DNA of 64,000 bases from Thermosyntropha lipolytica DSM 11003 (GCF_900129805.1 NZ_FQWY01000002.1:1-64000); one strand, 5' to 3'. Positions 1 to 8,346 are shown, counted from the stretch's first letter. Numbers and translations: made by a program. The notes: generated by a model from the letters alone, not told the origin.

Positions 1-371
1 TGAGGCATATATGGGAAGAATACGTGGAAATAGCAGAAGATGTAAGGCATACCGAATACGGTAAAGAATTATACCAAAAACGCGGAGAAACCATCGAACG
101 GGTATTTGCGGATGCCAAAGAGAAACATGGCATGAGATATACAAATTTAAGAGGCTTGAGGAAAGTAGGAGATTACCTCACGCTTCTGTTTGCCTGCATG
201 AATTTAAAGAAGTTAGCCACCTGGAAAAGAAAACAGAAAGAACTCCCCCCGGCAACACCAGTATACGGTGTTTTTTTATTTTCAAATTTTGGCTTTTGGT
301 ATATTTTACATATTATCTCGCATGTAAAAAAGGGTTCTATAATAAATGTTGGGGTAGGAGAAGGAAAATAA
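1..371 (+). pseudogene. IS1182-type transposase, C-terminal part (cut by window edge)
   Basis: The frame is open to the first base of the window, so this is the 3' end of a longer gene. The visible part contains the conserved C-terminal block of IS1182/IS5-like DDE transposases (around ERVFADAKEKHGMRYTNLRG, then LTLLFACMNLKKLA), which carries the last catalytic acidic residue in this family. The conserved part ends near position 245. The frame then runs on through a terminator hairpin (254-277) to a stop at 371, so the natural end has probably been lost and the tail is not genuine. Whether the upstream part is intact cannot be seen. Confidence 0.75.
254..277 (+). terminator. terminator inside the transposase reading frame
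   Basis: A 6-bp stem (AACACC 254-259 with GGTGTT 267-272), a 7-nt loop and a run of seven T follow the conserved transposase block. Its position inside the open frame suggests the original stop codon lay before it. Confidence 0.5.
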
Positions 372-374
372 AAA

Positions 375-443
375 GCATTGGGTCGAATACCTGTTAATAA
401 AAACAACCAAAACCACTCATAAAGGAAGTATTCTTCCCAATGC
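375..443. repeat. 69-bp imperfect palindrome
   Basis: GCATTGGG-tc-GAATAC (375-390) is the reverse complement of GTATTC-tt-CCCAATGC (428-443), 14 of 16 positions, around a 37-nt A-rich centre. It could be a miniature element or the folded end of the neighbouring IS. No function is visible. Confidence 0.45.
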
Positions 444-489
444 AATTTCAGTTTAACAAAAATTTGCTTTTTTTAAAAGATCTGACACT

Positions 490-669
490 CTGTGCGACTA
501 AAGTCGACAGGTTCTTGTGTAGGTAGACTTCTGCTTCTAGCAACTGATCTACTTCCACAAGACTTTCGCTATCTATACAACTGACGTTGTATTTGCGATA
601 GCTTTAGGCTCGTGTCTAAACCTTTTAAGCCTTTCATCCCAGCGACTAAAGTCGTGGGCTTTCAGGCTT
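490..669. ncRNA. multi-hairpin structured segment, possibly an IS200/IS605- or HEARO-type RNA end
   Basis: Five helices can be drawn by hand. Hairpin A pairs CTGT-(bulged G)-CGAC with GTCG-ACAG around TAAA (490-510). Helix B pairs 513-519 with 556-562 and encloses 521-527/548-554 and a small TGCT/AGCA hairpin (532-542). Helix C pairs 568-573 with 597-602 and 576-581 with 586-591. Hairpin D pairs CCCA-(bulged G)-CGAC with GTCG-TGGG around TAAA (638-658), with an outer AAGCCT/AGGCTT stem (627-632/664-669). A and D have the same inner stem, loop and bulge but different, still paired, outer stems, which is what conserved RNA structure looks like. Hairpin D resembles right ends of IS200/IS605 elements, where TnpB/IscB guide RNAs lie. 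No TnpB or IscB gene is present. The transcribed strand is unknown. Confidence 0.45.
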
Positions 670-670
670 T

Positions 671-1153
671 TATTTTGTAAACATCGATGATGTCAAGCAG
701 TACGATAACTATTATGAGATAAGTATTTCTAAACCAGTAAGTCCTCATAAGTGCCCGGTGTGTAAAACAGAGACTAAAAAAATTCATGATTACCGGTATC
801 AACGCATAAAAGATATTCCTTATTTAAATAAACCCTTACATTTGTTATACCGCAAACGCCGCTATAAATGCATCAAATGTGACAAAAAATTTTATGAAAC
901 AGCCGATTTTATCGGCAAATATCAAAGGTCATTGCACCGGTTTTAAGTGGGTTAAAGGTTTATTTGCCTGTTTCAAAACCAGGCCGCAAAAATATAGTAT
1001 CCAAAAATATAGTATCTATTGCTTGCTTCCGGGAAAGCATTTTACAAAGTGTTCCCTAATTGTATTTACGACATGGTAGAAAGTACAAAAAAGGTAGCAG
1101 GTATTTGACCACTAACACCTGCTACCCCAACTATTGACAAAGAACCAAAATAA
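671..1153 (+). pseudogene. ISL3-family transposase remnant
   Basis: Directly after the folded segment a frame encodes an ISL3-type N-terminus: NIDDVKQYDNYYE, then a zinc-binding pair CPVC and a second pair CIKC, with HDYRYQRIKDIPYLNK between, ending at a stop at 944-946. Downstream text in other frames is degenerate. A final fragment ATPTIDKEPK followed by a stop at 1151-1153 matches the usual ISL3 C-terminal tail. The first residues are missing (the folded segment abuts them) and most of the catalytic core is deleted, so this is a non-functional relic. Confidence 0.7.
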
Positions 1154-1154
1154 A

Positions 1155-1187
1155 AAGACGGCCCGGTATTTTTAACCAGGCCGTCTT
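1155..1187 (-). terminator. terminator after fadD
   Basis: A 9-bp stem, AAGACGGCC (1155-1163) with GGCCGTCTT (1179-1187), is followed on the minus strand by a T-rich run. It lies 25 nt past the stop of the acyl-CoA synthetase gene. Confidence 0.8.
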
Positions 1188-1212
1188 AAAAAAATCTGCC
1201 CTGATAATAACA

Positions 1213-3132
1213 TCATTTTTTCTGCTTGTACATATTCTCAATCACATCTGCATAATGCTGGAGGATAACGCGCTTTTTAGTTTTCTGAGTAGGAGTAAGT
1301 TCTCCGTTTTCTTCGGTAAAACGCCTCCTGATTATAGTATACTGCTTGATAACCTCGAATTCTTCCAGCTGGCTGTTAACCTGTTTAACGGTTTTGTCTA
1401 TCATATCCTGCAACAGGGGCTGATTTATGAAATCTTCTCCTACTTCTACACAGATCTGCGCTCCATTGATTTCAGAAAACACCACTTTTTCTTTGTCATA
1501 GCTTATACCCTCACGGTCAAACAGTTCCATAAAGTAAGCAAAATTAGGAACAATCAAGGCAGTTATATAATTGCGCTCATCTCCGACTATGAAAACCTGT
1601 TCTACAGCTATGCTGGTAGCAAACAGTCCTTCAATTTTGAGCGGAGCTACATTTTTGCCGATAGCCAGACATATAATAGATTTCTTGCGGTCCACAATCC
1701 GGTAATAGCCGTTCTCATCAATTACCCCAATATCCCCAGTTTTAAACCAGCCATCTTCAGTAAACGCTTCTTTCGTCTCTTCCGGTTTATTAAGATAGCC
1801 TACAAAAACACCTGCTCCACTGACTTCTATCTCCCCGTCCGGAGCCAGCCTTATCCGCGAACCACAGGCTTCCGGACCTACGGTACCTGGTTTGGCTGCC
1901 CGCATAGGATTATAAGCAACAGCCGAAGTAGTCTCCGTAAGCCCATACCCTTCCATAACCGGTACTCCTACCGTATAGAAAAACTTCAAAAGGTCTGGTG
2001 CAATACCGGCACTGGCAGAAAAAGCAAAACGCATCCGATTGCCAAAAAGTGCCCTCACCTTGGCAAAAAGCTTATCTGCTATACTATACTTTATCCTTAA
2101 ACCGAAAGGAAGCCGGGATTTTAAGTCAAACTCCCAGGTCATATTATAGCGCCCATATTCATCCATACGGTATTTCAGCGCTTCTTCTCCTACTTTTAAG
2201 GCCCAATCAAAAAGCTTTTTCTTCACAGGACTTGCTGCCAGCTGCTGCTGAAACTGCATATATATGCGTTCATAAAGGCGGGGAACACAGCTGAACCAGG
2301 TAGGATTATACTTTTTCATATCTTCCAGCAGAGTAGCCGGACTGTCCGCATAAGCAATGGTAGCGCCAACCCATATAGCCGTCCACTGGGAACATCCCCG
2401 GTCAAAAATGTGGGATAAAGGCAGGAACGATAATACCGTATCATTTTCATCCAGAGGATGTCCGCTTTTATTAAAATAATCGTAAGTGCCGTCCATACGG
2501 GAAGAAAAGCTCCAGTGGCTTAATATAGCTCCTTTTCCCTGTCCGGTCGTCCCTGAAGTATAAAGAATAGTAGCCCAGTCCTCCATCTTGTTATTCTGCC
2601 AGCGCTCATCATATTCTTTTTTCTTAGCCTTAAAATTTTTCCGTCCCAGTTCCACCAGCTCACCCAGACTCATTACCATGGGATGACTGCTCTTATAATT
2701 CATCTGGAGCATGATTATCTTCTGCAAGGTAGGCATGGAAAAAAGGCCGGGAAGAATACGGTTTAGTATGTTTTCATCACCTACAAAAAGATACCTGCTC
2801 TCCGAGTCATTTACGATATATTCCACTTCCTGCCGGGAAAGGGTAGGATAAACAGTAACCAGTACTGCTCCGCAGTTTATGACTGCTACATCGGCATGAG
2901 TCCAGTACGGACTGTTTCGAGCCATCAAAGCTACCCGTTCACCTTTAGCCAGCCCCAGGCTCAATAAGCCGCAGCCGATAAGCTCTACCCTTTCCGCCAT
3001 TTCCTTCCAGGTAAATTTACCTCCATTATCCCCTCCATACAAATCAGGATTAAACACTTGCGCCGTACGCTCCGGAAAACTGTTCACCGTGTTGTAAAAA
3101 GCCTGACTCATGGTAAGATTTTTTCGGTACAT
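1213..3132 (-). CDS. long-chain acyl-CoA synthetase (AMP-forming)
   Basis: Activates fatty acids to acyl-CoA with ATP, releasing AMP and pyrophosphate; a cytoplasmic or membrane-associated step that starts fatty-acid breakdown or lipid use. At about 640 aa it is the usual length for FadD/FAA-type ligases. Visible motifs are the P-loop YTSGTTGQGKG (about 192-202), the adenylate motif EGYGLTETT and the hinge region YKTGD-like WFKTGDIG. It groups with the longer bacterial/eukaryal-like FAA class rather than E. coli FadD. ATG 3132 is preferred over GTG 3135 because GGGAGG then lies at a normal distance. It lies downstream of the CBS-pyrophosphatase gene, whose product would pull this reaction, but a strong terminator separates the two. 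Confidence 0.9.
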   Translation of the reverse strand: MYRKNLTMSQAFYNTVNSFPERTAQVFNPDLYGGDNGGKFTWKEMAERVELIGCGLLSLGLAKGERVALMARNSPYWTHADVAVINCGAVLVTVYPTLSRQEVEYIVNDSESRYLFVGDENILNRILPGLFSMPTLQKIIMLQMNYKSSHPMVMSLGELVELGRKNFKAKKKEYDERWQNNKMEDWATILYTSGTTGQGKGAILSHWSFSSRMDGTYDYFNKSGHPLDENDTVLSFLPLSHIFDRGCSQWTAIWVGATIAYADSPATLLEDMKKYNPTWFSCVPRLYERIYMQFQQQLAASPVKKKLFDWALKVGEEALKYRMDEYGRYNMTWEFDLKSRLPFGLRIKYSIADKLFAKVRALFGNRMRFAFSASAGIAPDLLKFFYTVGVPVMEGYGLTETTSAVAYNPMRAAKPGTVGPEACGSRIRLAPDGEIEVSGAGVFVGYLNKPEETKEAFTEDGWFKTGDIGVIDENGYYRIVDRKKSIICLAIGKNVAPLKIEGLFATSIAVEQVFIVGDERNYITALIVPNFAYFMELFDREGISYDKEKVVFSEINGAQICVEVGEDFINQPLLQDMIDKTVKQVNSQLEEFEVIKQYTIIRRRFTEENGELTPTQKTKKRVILQHYADVIENMYKQKK

Positions 3133-3258
3133 CACATTGCCCTCCCTTTTTACTCTCTTTAAAAATTACGCATCATATTACGATGCATAATTTTGTTTTT
3201 TAAAATATTTATTTATATAAATATTTTACTATGTTATTTTCTATATAGCAATAAAAAA

Positions 3259-3289
3259 TATAACAGCTGTTCGGAGTCCAGCTGTTATA
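3259..3289 (-). terminator. terminator after CBS-PPase gene
   Basis: An 11-bp perfect stem, TATAACAGCTG (3259-3269) with CAGCTGTTATA (3279-3289), is followed on the minus strand by six T. The fadD promoter must then lie between here and 3150; I see no clear consensus in that A/T-rich stretch. Confidence 0.85.
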
Positions 3290-3302
3290 CCATAAAATCA
3301 TC

Positions 3303-4655
3303 TTAAATTATATTGGCCTTGCGCAAAGCTTCATATAAAACGGGAACTACCTGTTTTTTACGCGACATTACCCCTTTCAGGAATATACTCCCATCCTCCC
3401 TTTTATTGCCAAAAGCCTGTTCGACCAGAAAACTTTTCTCTCCGCTTATTATGAGCTCTGTCGCCTCTTCCATAATATCGGTAACCATTAAACACATAAA
3501 AGCATAGTTGCGCTTATGGCATATCTCCTGCATAGCCTTTATTAAACCTTTTTTGCGCTCAGCCAGCTTTTCTAAATCCAGAGTTTCTACCTGGGATATA
3601 GCAAAAACTGTATTCCCGCTTTTATACTCCTTTAAATCTTCATTCAGCAGTTCTTCATCACTCAAACGTTCCAGATGATCGCTGTTGTTAAATATCTTTT
3701 TTCCCCACTCCAGAAGGTCAAGCCCGGAAAATTCTCCCAGCTTTCTGGCTACCTGCCGGTCTTTTTCCGTAGTAGTAGGAGACTTGAAAATCATGGTATC
3801 AGATAAAATTCCTGACAGCATAAGCGCAGCCAGTTTATTCGTTATATGCATCCGGCTTTCCAAAAACATACTGCCAATTAAAGTACAGGTCGAGCCTACC
3901 GGTTCATTGCGGAAATAGATAGGGGAAATCGTCTCCACATCGCCAATCCGGTGATGGTCAACTATTTCCAGAACTTCGGCTTCTTCAATGCCGTTTACCG
4001 CCTGTTTACGTTCATTGTGGTCAACCAGAATAAGCTTTTTCCTTTTCATGGCCAGCAGATTATGCCTGGATACCATGCCCAAAAAATAGTTATTTTCATC
4101 AACTACCGGATAATTGCGGTAGCGGGTAGAAAGCATCATTTTTCGCACTTCGCCTACCGGTTCATCTTTTTCAAAAAGCACCAGATCCCTGGTTTTCATA
4201 ATATCCGCCACTTTATAATTAAATATTTCCCTCAAAATACGGGGACTTTCCTCTATATCCCGGCCTCCACCTAAATTGTCCATAAAAATCATCGCCAGAT
4301 CGCCAATAGTCAAAAGTCCCAAAAACTTGCGGTCTTCATCTAAAACCGGCATAGTCTTTATATTATACCGGCGCATGATATTGCCGAGTTCAATTATACT
4401 CATATCAGCCGTAGCATATATAATATCTTTATCTTCCAGCAAATCTTCAGCCGTAGTATAAACATTTTCCAAAACTAGAGGCATTTCAAATTCCAGTTCA
4501 TGCAGTAAAGAAACTATATCCTCACTTAATTCACCAGCTGCCGCTGCTACATATATCCCTTCATCAGTAGCCTGTTTATAAACTTTATAGCTTATGGCAG
4601 CAGCTACGGAGTCTATATCCGGATTTTTATGCCCTATTACATATACCGGCTTCAT
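3303..4655 (-). CDS. ppaC: manganese-dependent inorganic pyrophosphatase with CBS pair (family II CBS-PPase)
   Basis: Hydrolyses pyrophosphate in the cytoplasm and drives PPi-releasing reactions such as fatty-acid activation. The DHH phosphoesterase domain is split by a regulatory insert: GHKNPDIDS at 8-16, two CBS domains at about 70-205, then DHN (212-214), DHH (233-235) and the DHHA2 tail ending near RKKQVVPVL. CBS-PPases are known to be inhibited by AMP/ADP. Many relatives carry a DRTGG domain between the two CBS motifs; here the link is only about 25 residues, so at 450 aa this is the version without DRTGG. ATG 4655 follows AAGGAGGGG at 7 nt. It sits 31 nt after the preceding unknown gene, probably in the same transcript. 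Confidence 0.93.
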   Translation of the reverse strand: MKPVYVIGHKNPDIDSVAAAISYKVYKQATDEGIYVAAAAGELSEDIVSLLHELEFEMPLVLENVYTTAEDLLEDKDIIYATADMSIIELGNIMRRYNIKTMPVLDEDRKFLGLLTIGDLAMIFMDNLGGGRDIEESPRILREIFNYKVADIMKTRDLVLFEKDEPVGEVRKMMLSTRYRNYPVVDENNYFLGMVSRHNLLAMKRKKLILVDHNERKQAVNGIEEAEVLEIVDHHRIGDVETISPIYFRNEPVGSTCTLIGSMFLESRMHITNKLAALMLSGILSDTMIFKSPTTTEKDRQVARKLGEFSGLDLLEWGKKIFNNSDHLERLSDEELLNEDLKEYKSGNTVFAISQVETLDLEKLAERKKGLIKAMQEICHKRNYAFMCLMVTDIMEEATELIISGEKSFLVEQAFGNKREDGSIFLKGVMSRKKQVVPVLYEALRKANII

Positions 4656-4686
4656 CGCATGTCCCCTCCTTCAAGATAGTTTCTCC

Positions 4687-5361
4687 TTATCTCCATCTTT
4701 CTACCCCGGTAAGCAGAAGATTGACTATAAACTGGGCAGCCAGAACATCCTCCAGCGAATTTCTGCTGGCAGCAACTACCGCAATCCCTGTATGGCTGGG
4801 ACGCAGATTATCCACCGCCCTTTTTACTGCGGATAAAGCAGGTTCGATACCTTTTTTATAAAGAGTGCGGGCTACCGTACCTGTTATTACCTGCCTGGTT
4901 TCCAGAAAAGCTGCATCATAAGCTACTCCACCTGTATCCGTAACTGCTACTACCACTCTGTCCTTCATGTCTGCCAGTTTGGGAGTTTCCGCTCCTATAT
5001 TGGGGATTACGGCTTCAATAACCCCTTTCTCGCTCTCTATCCCTTTGATAACCTTGCTGCAGCGGGCAATACGTTCCTGTTCCGTGCCGGTGCGCGGTTC
5101 GGCTACTATTATCACCCCCCGGCTTCTTTCCCGGGCTAATCTTCCCGCCTCTTGGCCAATTTTTTCGGGAGCTACCGTAACCGGCGCCCTGGTAAAATCA
5201 GGGCTGGCACCTAAAACAGCATAAGCCCCTGCATCCAGGGCACTTTCCAGGGTAGTTGACATATCAATCACATCCACGATCATAACCAGCATCCCTTCAC
5301 GGGCTGCTTCTTTAGCCCCGCTAGCATCAGTCGTCATTATTATCCGGGGCGACTTTGCCAT
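4687..5361 (-). CDS. unknown protein, weakly like 2-phosphosulfolactate phosphatase (ComB)
   Basis: A 224-aa cytoplasmic-looking protein with no signal peptide or membrane segment. Residues around VMIVDVIDMSTTLESALDAG resemble the N-terminal strand-helix of ComB-type phosphatases (VIDVLRATTT...ALANGA), followed by an alpha/beta pattern with conserved-looking glycine turns (VTDTGGVAYDAA). I do not recognise it with certainty. ATG 5361 follows GGAGGATATT, and the gene overlaps the end of the EndoQ-like gene by 35 nt, implying translational coupling. Its place between a DNA-repair nuclease and the pyrophosphatase gives no firm hint of function. Confidence 0.75.
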   Translation of the reverse strand: MAKSPRIIMTTDASGAKEAAREGMLVMIVDVIDMSTTLESALDAGAYAVLGASPDFTRAPVTVAPEKIGQEAGRLARERSRGVIIVAEPRTGTEQERIARCSKVIKGIESEKGVIEAVIPNIGAETPKLADMKDRVVVAVTDTGGVAYDAAFLETRQVITGTVARTLYKKGIEPALSAVKRAVDNLRPSHTGIAVVAASRNSLEDVLAAQFIVNLLLTGVERWR

Positions 5362-6505
5362 AATATCCTCCGCCTCCTGGTAAAATATTAAGCTTCCCTT
5401 CTCTCATCTTCCTTACTACCTCGGCAACTCTCTCTCCTGCCACTCTTGCTATATCATCAATAGAAGCCTTTTCCATTATCTCTATTTCACTCCCGTAAAA
5501 AGAGAGAAGTTTTTCCACCGTCTTTTTCCCTATGGCAGGTAGTTCCTTAAGCGGCACCCGGTATTTATAAGGAGGACGCCCTACCGGATGATGGGGTATA
5601 TCATAATCTTTTATCTCCTGTATGCGATCCCATACCCCTTTAACTAAATTTTTCTCCCCTCCACAGGAAGGACACTTTAAAACCGGAGGAGGAGCATCAG
5701 CTATTTTTTTACAATCCGGGCAAAAACTGCGGTGATATTTTCCCAGCCGGGGATCCATGCCATAATTAGCCTTTATCCTTCGCCCTTCTTTCTCTTCCAG
5801 GCACATATAAAGTTCGCTAAAATTCAAACCCCGCATAGCAAAAAGATTATATTCTCTTCCTACATTGGCTGAAGAATGAGCATCGGAATTAGATAAAAAA
5901 ACGAAACGATGCGTTTCCTCAATCATATCTGCCATTTCGGTATCGGCACTAAGCCCTAGCTCAAGAGCTTTTATCTGTTTTATATCTTCTCTAAGCAGAT
6001 TATAAATCCTATCCGTAACCATACCGTATATCCCTTTATGGGGAGTAAAAGCATGAGCCGGACACAAAAATCCGGAAAGCAAAAGAGAAAGATCTATCAA
6101 TTCCGCCAGATTAGCTGTACATTTCTGGGTAGAAAGATTTAAGTTCTTCATCCTGGTTTGCATATACTTCTGATAGTGATAGAGGCTTTCCCGATAAGGA
6201 AGATAGATCACCACATGGGCCCCTTCTTCGGTTTCCACTTCACAGCCGGTAATCAGCATGACTCCATTTTTCGCTATAAAACCTCCCCGGGAATGCTCCT
6301 CAAGTTCTCCCCGCGCCAGCATATCTTCTATCTCAGATAAAACCAGCGGGCTTCCGGCATCTACTATCCCTACTATATCCAGCCCCTTAATTTCAGCATC
6401 ATGAAATATAATCTGGTGCAGAGTAAGCTTGCGGGAAGCAGTAATCTTAACTGGCCTTCCCCCGGCCCAGCCTATGTGTATATGTAAATCCCCAAAATAG
6501 AGCAC
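5327..6505 (-). CDS. endonuclease Q-like PHP-domain nuclease
   Basis: Related to the EndoQ/YqxK family, which nicks DNA 5' of deaminated bases and abasic sites. From the chosen start the order is a PHP metal-binding domain (GDLHIHIG at 5-12, SDAH near 207), a four-cysteine zinc finger (CPDC 262-265, CPSC 278-281) and a helix-hairpin-helix (LPAIGKKTVEKLL) near the C-terminus. A longer frame starts at 6550, but GTG 6505 has GGGGAGGG just upstream and avoids overlap with the NUDIX gene, so 392 aa is preferred. The zinc finger and HhH argue for true EndoQ rather than PolX or histidinol phosphatase. Confidence 0.85.
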   Translation of the reverse strand: MLYFGDLHIHIGWAGGRPVKITASRKLTLHQIIFHDAEIKGLDIVGIVDAGSPLVLSEIEDMLARGELEEHSRGGFIAKNGVMLITGCEVETEEGAHVVIYLPYRESLYHYQKYMQTRMKNLNLSTQKCTANLAELIDLSLLLSGFLCPAHAFTPHKGIYGMVTDRIYNLLREDIKQIKALELGLSADTEMADMIEETHRFVFLSNSDAHSSANVGREYNLFAMRGLNFSELYMCLEEKEGRRIKANYGMDPRLGKYHRSFCPDCKKIADAPPPVLKCPSCGGEKNLVKGVWDRIQEIKDYDIPHHPVGRPPYKYRVPLKELPAIGKKTVEKLLSFYGSEIEIMEKASIDDIARVAGERVAEVVRKMREGKLNILPGGGGYYGKVAPDNNDD

Positions 6506-6525
6506 AAAAAGCCCTCCCCAGCTAT

Positions 6526-7059
6526 CTAGCCTATTTGCAACCTGGCCCACTGGATGCCTATAATGCTCTTGGCATCTTTTATTTCCCCTTTAAGCACCAT
6601 TTCATAAGCCCGGGCCAAAGAAATAACTTCTACCTCCACAAACTCATCCTCATCCAGTCGCTGCGTACCCTGGCTAAGTCTGGTGGCTAAAAAAAGATGA
6701 ATCTTTTCATCCGTAAAGCCTGGGGCAGTATAAAAAGAGGCAAGTTTTTCCCAGCTGGCAGCAATAAGTCCGGTTTCCTCCCTAAGTTCCCTCTTAGCAG
6801 CCTCCAGGGGCTCTTCATCCTCATCATTCAGTATTCCTGCCGGAATTTCCAGCAATACTTTTTCTACCGGCTTCCGGTACTGCCGCACCATATAAATATT
6901 CCCCTTTTCATCCAGGGCCACTACGGCTACTGCTTCTTTATGTTTTACAATCTCCCGGGTACTTTCCCTGCCATCAGGCAGGAGAACTGTATCCACATTT
7001 AACTGCACAATCCTTCCTTTAAATATAGTCTCCCTTTTTACTGTTTTTTCCTCCCACAT
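6526..7059 (-). CDS. nudF: NUDIX hydrolase, probable ADP-ribose pyrophosphatase
   Basis: Hydrolyses ADP-ribose and similar nucleoside diphosphate derivatives. At 177 aa it matches NudF. The Nudix box starts at PAGILNDEDEEPLEAAKREL and continues REETG; the gap between its first Gly and Glu is one residue longer than the canonical Gx5E. The upstream strand VAVVALDEKGNIYMVRQYR is typical of the ADP-ribose subgroup. It is followed 20 nt later by the EndoQ-like gene. In related Firmicutes a NUDIX gene commonly sits in this spo0A-proximal cluster. Confidence 0.9.
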   Translation of the reverse strand: MWEEKTVKRETIFKGRIVQLNVDTVLLPDGRESTREIVKHKEAVAVVALDEKGNIYMVRQYRKPVEKVLLEIPAGILNDEDEEPLEAAKRELREETGLIAASWEKLASFYTAPGFTDEKIHLFLATRLSQGTQRLDEDEFVEVEVISLARAYEMVLKGEIKDAKSIIGIQWARLQIG

Positions 7060-7124
7060 AAAATCCCACTAACCTCCTGCATATTTTTGCCAGCCATGCA
7101 TAAACTGATGATGAGGTGATGAAG

Positions 7125-7256
7125 GTGAATATAAATATAATCGTACAAAAAAAGGGAATAATCTATATGGGTAAAATCAAAGACCTGCCTTATTTGTTTG
7201 CCGGCTATCCACCCCATACTACTTTAGCAGAATTTATAAGGCTTCATCTAAACTAG
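7125..7256 (+). CDS. possible 43-aa small protein
   Basis: GTG 7125 is preceded at 6 nt by GAGGTGAT (7113-7120), a full 8-base match to the 16S anti-Shine-Dalgarno. The frame encodes 43 residues, including MGKIKDLPYLFAGYPP and HTTLAEFIRLHLN, and ends at TAG 7254-7256. It overlaps the 3' end of the convergent DUF3866 gene by 9 nt and lies in the only sizeable gap of the minus-strand cluster. No transmembrane helix, no family recognised. The perfect ribosome site and protein-like composition are the only support. Confidence 0.5.
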   Translation: MNINIIVQKKGIIYMGKIKDLPYLFAGYPPHTTLAEFIRLHLN

Positions 7257-8345
7257 CTGCACACGGTTTAAAGGCTGGCCTTTAAGTATTTTTATAACCG
7301 CAGCAGCCGAAGCTCCCAGGGCGAGGAAGAATTCTTTTTCTTCTTTTACTCCTCTTCCCATAGTAGTTATATTTATTTCGGCCTGCTCAAGGATTTCCAG
7401 TATATCATGACCATCTTCCAGACAAACCTGGTAGCGTTCCCACGACCCAGCATATCTCAGCTGTTCAAATACATAGGACATCTTATCTTCATCCATAACC
7501 GGCAGAGGAAGAAGAGCCCTTGCCCGGCAGACACGGCTTATAACGGTCAAGGTATGATGGCTTATCCCTTTATGCCGGCTACGGGGATCAGTAAAGCTTA
7601 TGCGGGGTACACATACCGGCAGACCCTGAAGAACTTCTACCGCATTCAGGATATCTCCCTGCTCAATGCCGGTAAATCCCCATCTGGTGCCGGTCCCTAC
7701 TATGCCTGGGCCCATGCTGACAACAATAACATCCGGCCTGAACACCTCTTTTGCCGCCAGGAGGCCGGAATATATATTGACTGCCTCTAAATCGCCGCCA
7801 AAAGCATGGCCTACCGTAACCGTACCTGATAGCAGCCTTTTTTCCTTAAGATAGCTTACCGTATGGCTGAAATATATAGGCAGGGCAGCACCATCAGTCA
7901 TTACATAGGCAATTTTAAATCCTTCCCGCGCCAGCTGCAAACAAAGAGGTGCTAACATGGAATGCAGAGTAGCAACTAATACCGGGGTATTATCCAGGCT
8001 ATCACCGTATTTAAGCTTTTCATGATAAGGGCTGGCTTCTTCTTCCACACTCAATACCTTAAGCTGCATAGGGGTATATCTTAATTTCATTATATGCCCC
8101 CCGGGACTTAGACTCTTTTCCGGGCGGCTTAAATTAGCCATAATGTAATGATATCCTCCAGTTCCCAGGTTTAGAGTAACTGCCGTAGTATTTAAAAGCA
8201 CTTCATCTCCAATCCGCACTTCTCCTACCAGGTCAGGGTAAGCTATGCATTTTGCTTCTTTATCCCCTACCAGAACTTTGAATCCTTTAATGCCCGGACG
8301 GGCAAATAGTTCTTCCCTTATAACCCCTTTTTTTATTTCTATCAT
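7248..8345 (-). CDS. DUF3866 family protein
   Basis: A 365-aa soluble protein of unknown function that I place in DUF3866 from overall pattern: an N-terminal small beta domain with VGDKEAKCIAYPDLVG, then YHYIMANLSRP and the glycine-rich SMGPGIVGTGTRWGFTGIEQ, which looks like a nucleotide or phosphate binding loop. It starts 1 nt after the peptidase gene ends, so the two are co-transcribed. The conserved neighbourhood (PepT-like peptidase, NUDIX, steA/steB) is seen in other spore formers, but no biochemical role is established to my knowledge. Confidence 0.8.
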   Translation of the reverse strand: MIEIKKGVIREELFARPGIKGFKVLVGDKEAKCIAYPDLVGEVRIGDEVLLNTTAVTLNLGTGGYHYIMANLSRPEKSLSPGGHIMKLRYTPMQLKVLSVEEEASPYHEKLKYGDSLDNTPVLVATLHSMLAPLCLQLAREGFKIAYVMTDGAALPIYFSHTVSYLKEKRLLSGTVTVGHAFGGDLEAVNIYSGLLAAKEVFRPDVIVVSMGPGIVGTGTRWGFTGIEQGDILNAVEVLQGLPVCVPRISFTDPRSRHKGISHHTLTVISRVCRARALLPLPVMDEDKMSYVFEQLRYAGSWERYQVCLEDGHDILEILEQAEINITTMGRGVKEEKEFFLALGASAAAVIKILKGQPLNRVQLV

Positions 8346-8346
8346 A

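Noticed and set aside
1255-2100. 281-aa plus-strand frame
   Set aside because: Shadow of the acyl-CoA synthetase gene; composition is atypical and there is no ribosome site.
6506-6550. Longer N-terminus of the EndoQ-like protein
   Set aside because: It would overlap the NUDIX gene and has no ribosome site, whereas GTG 6505 has a strong one.
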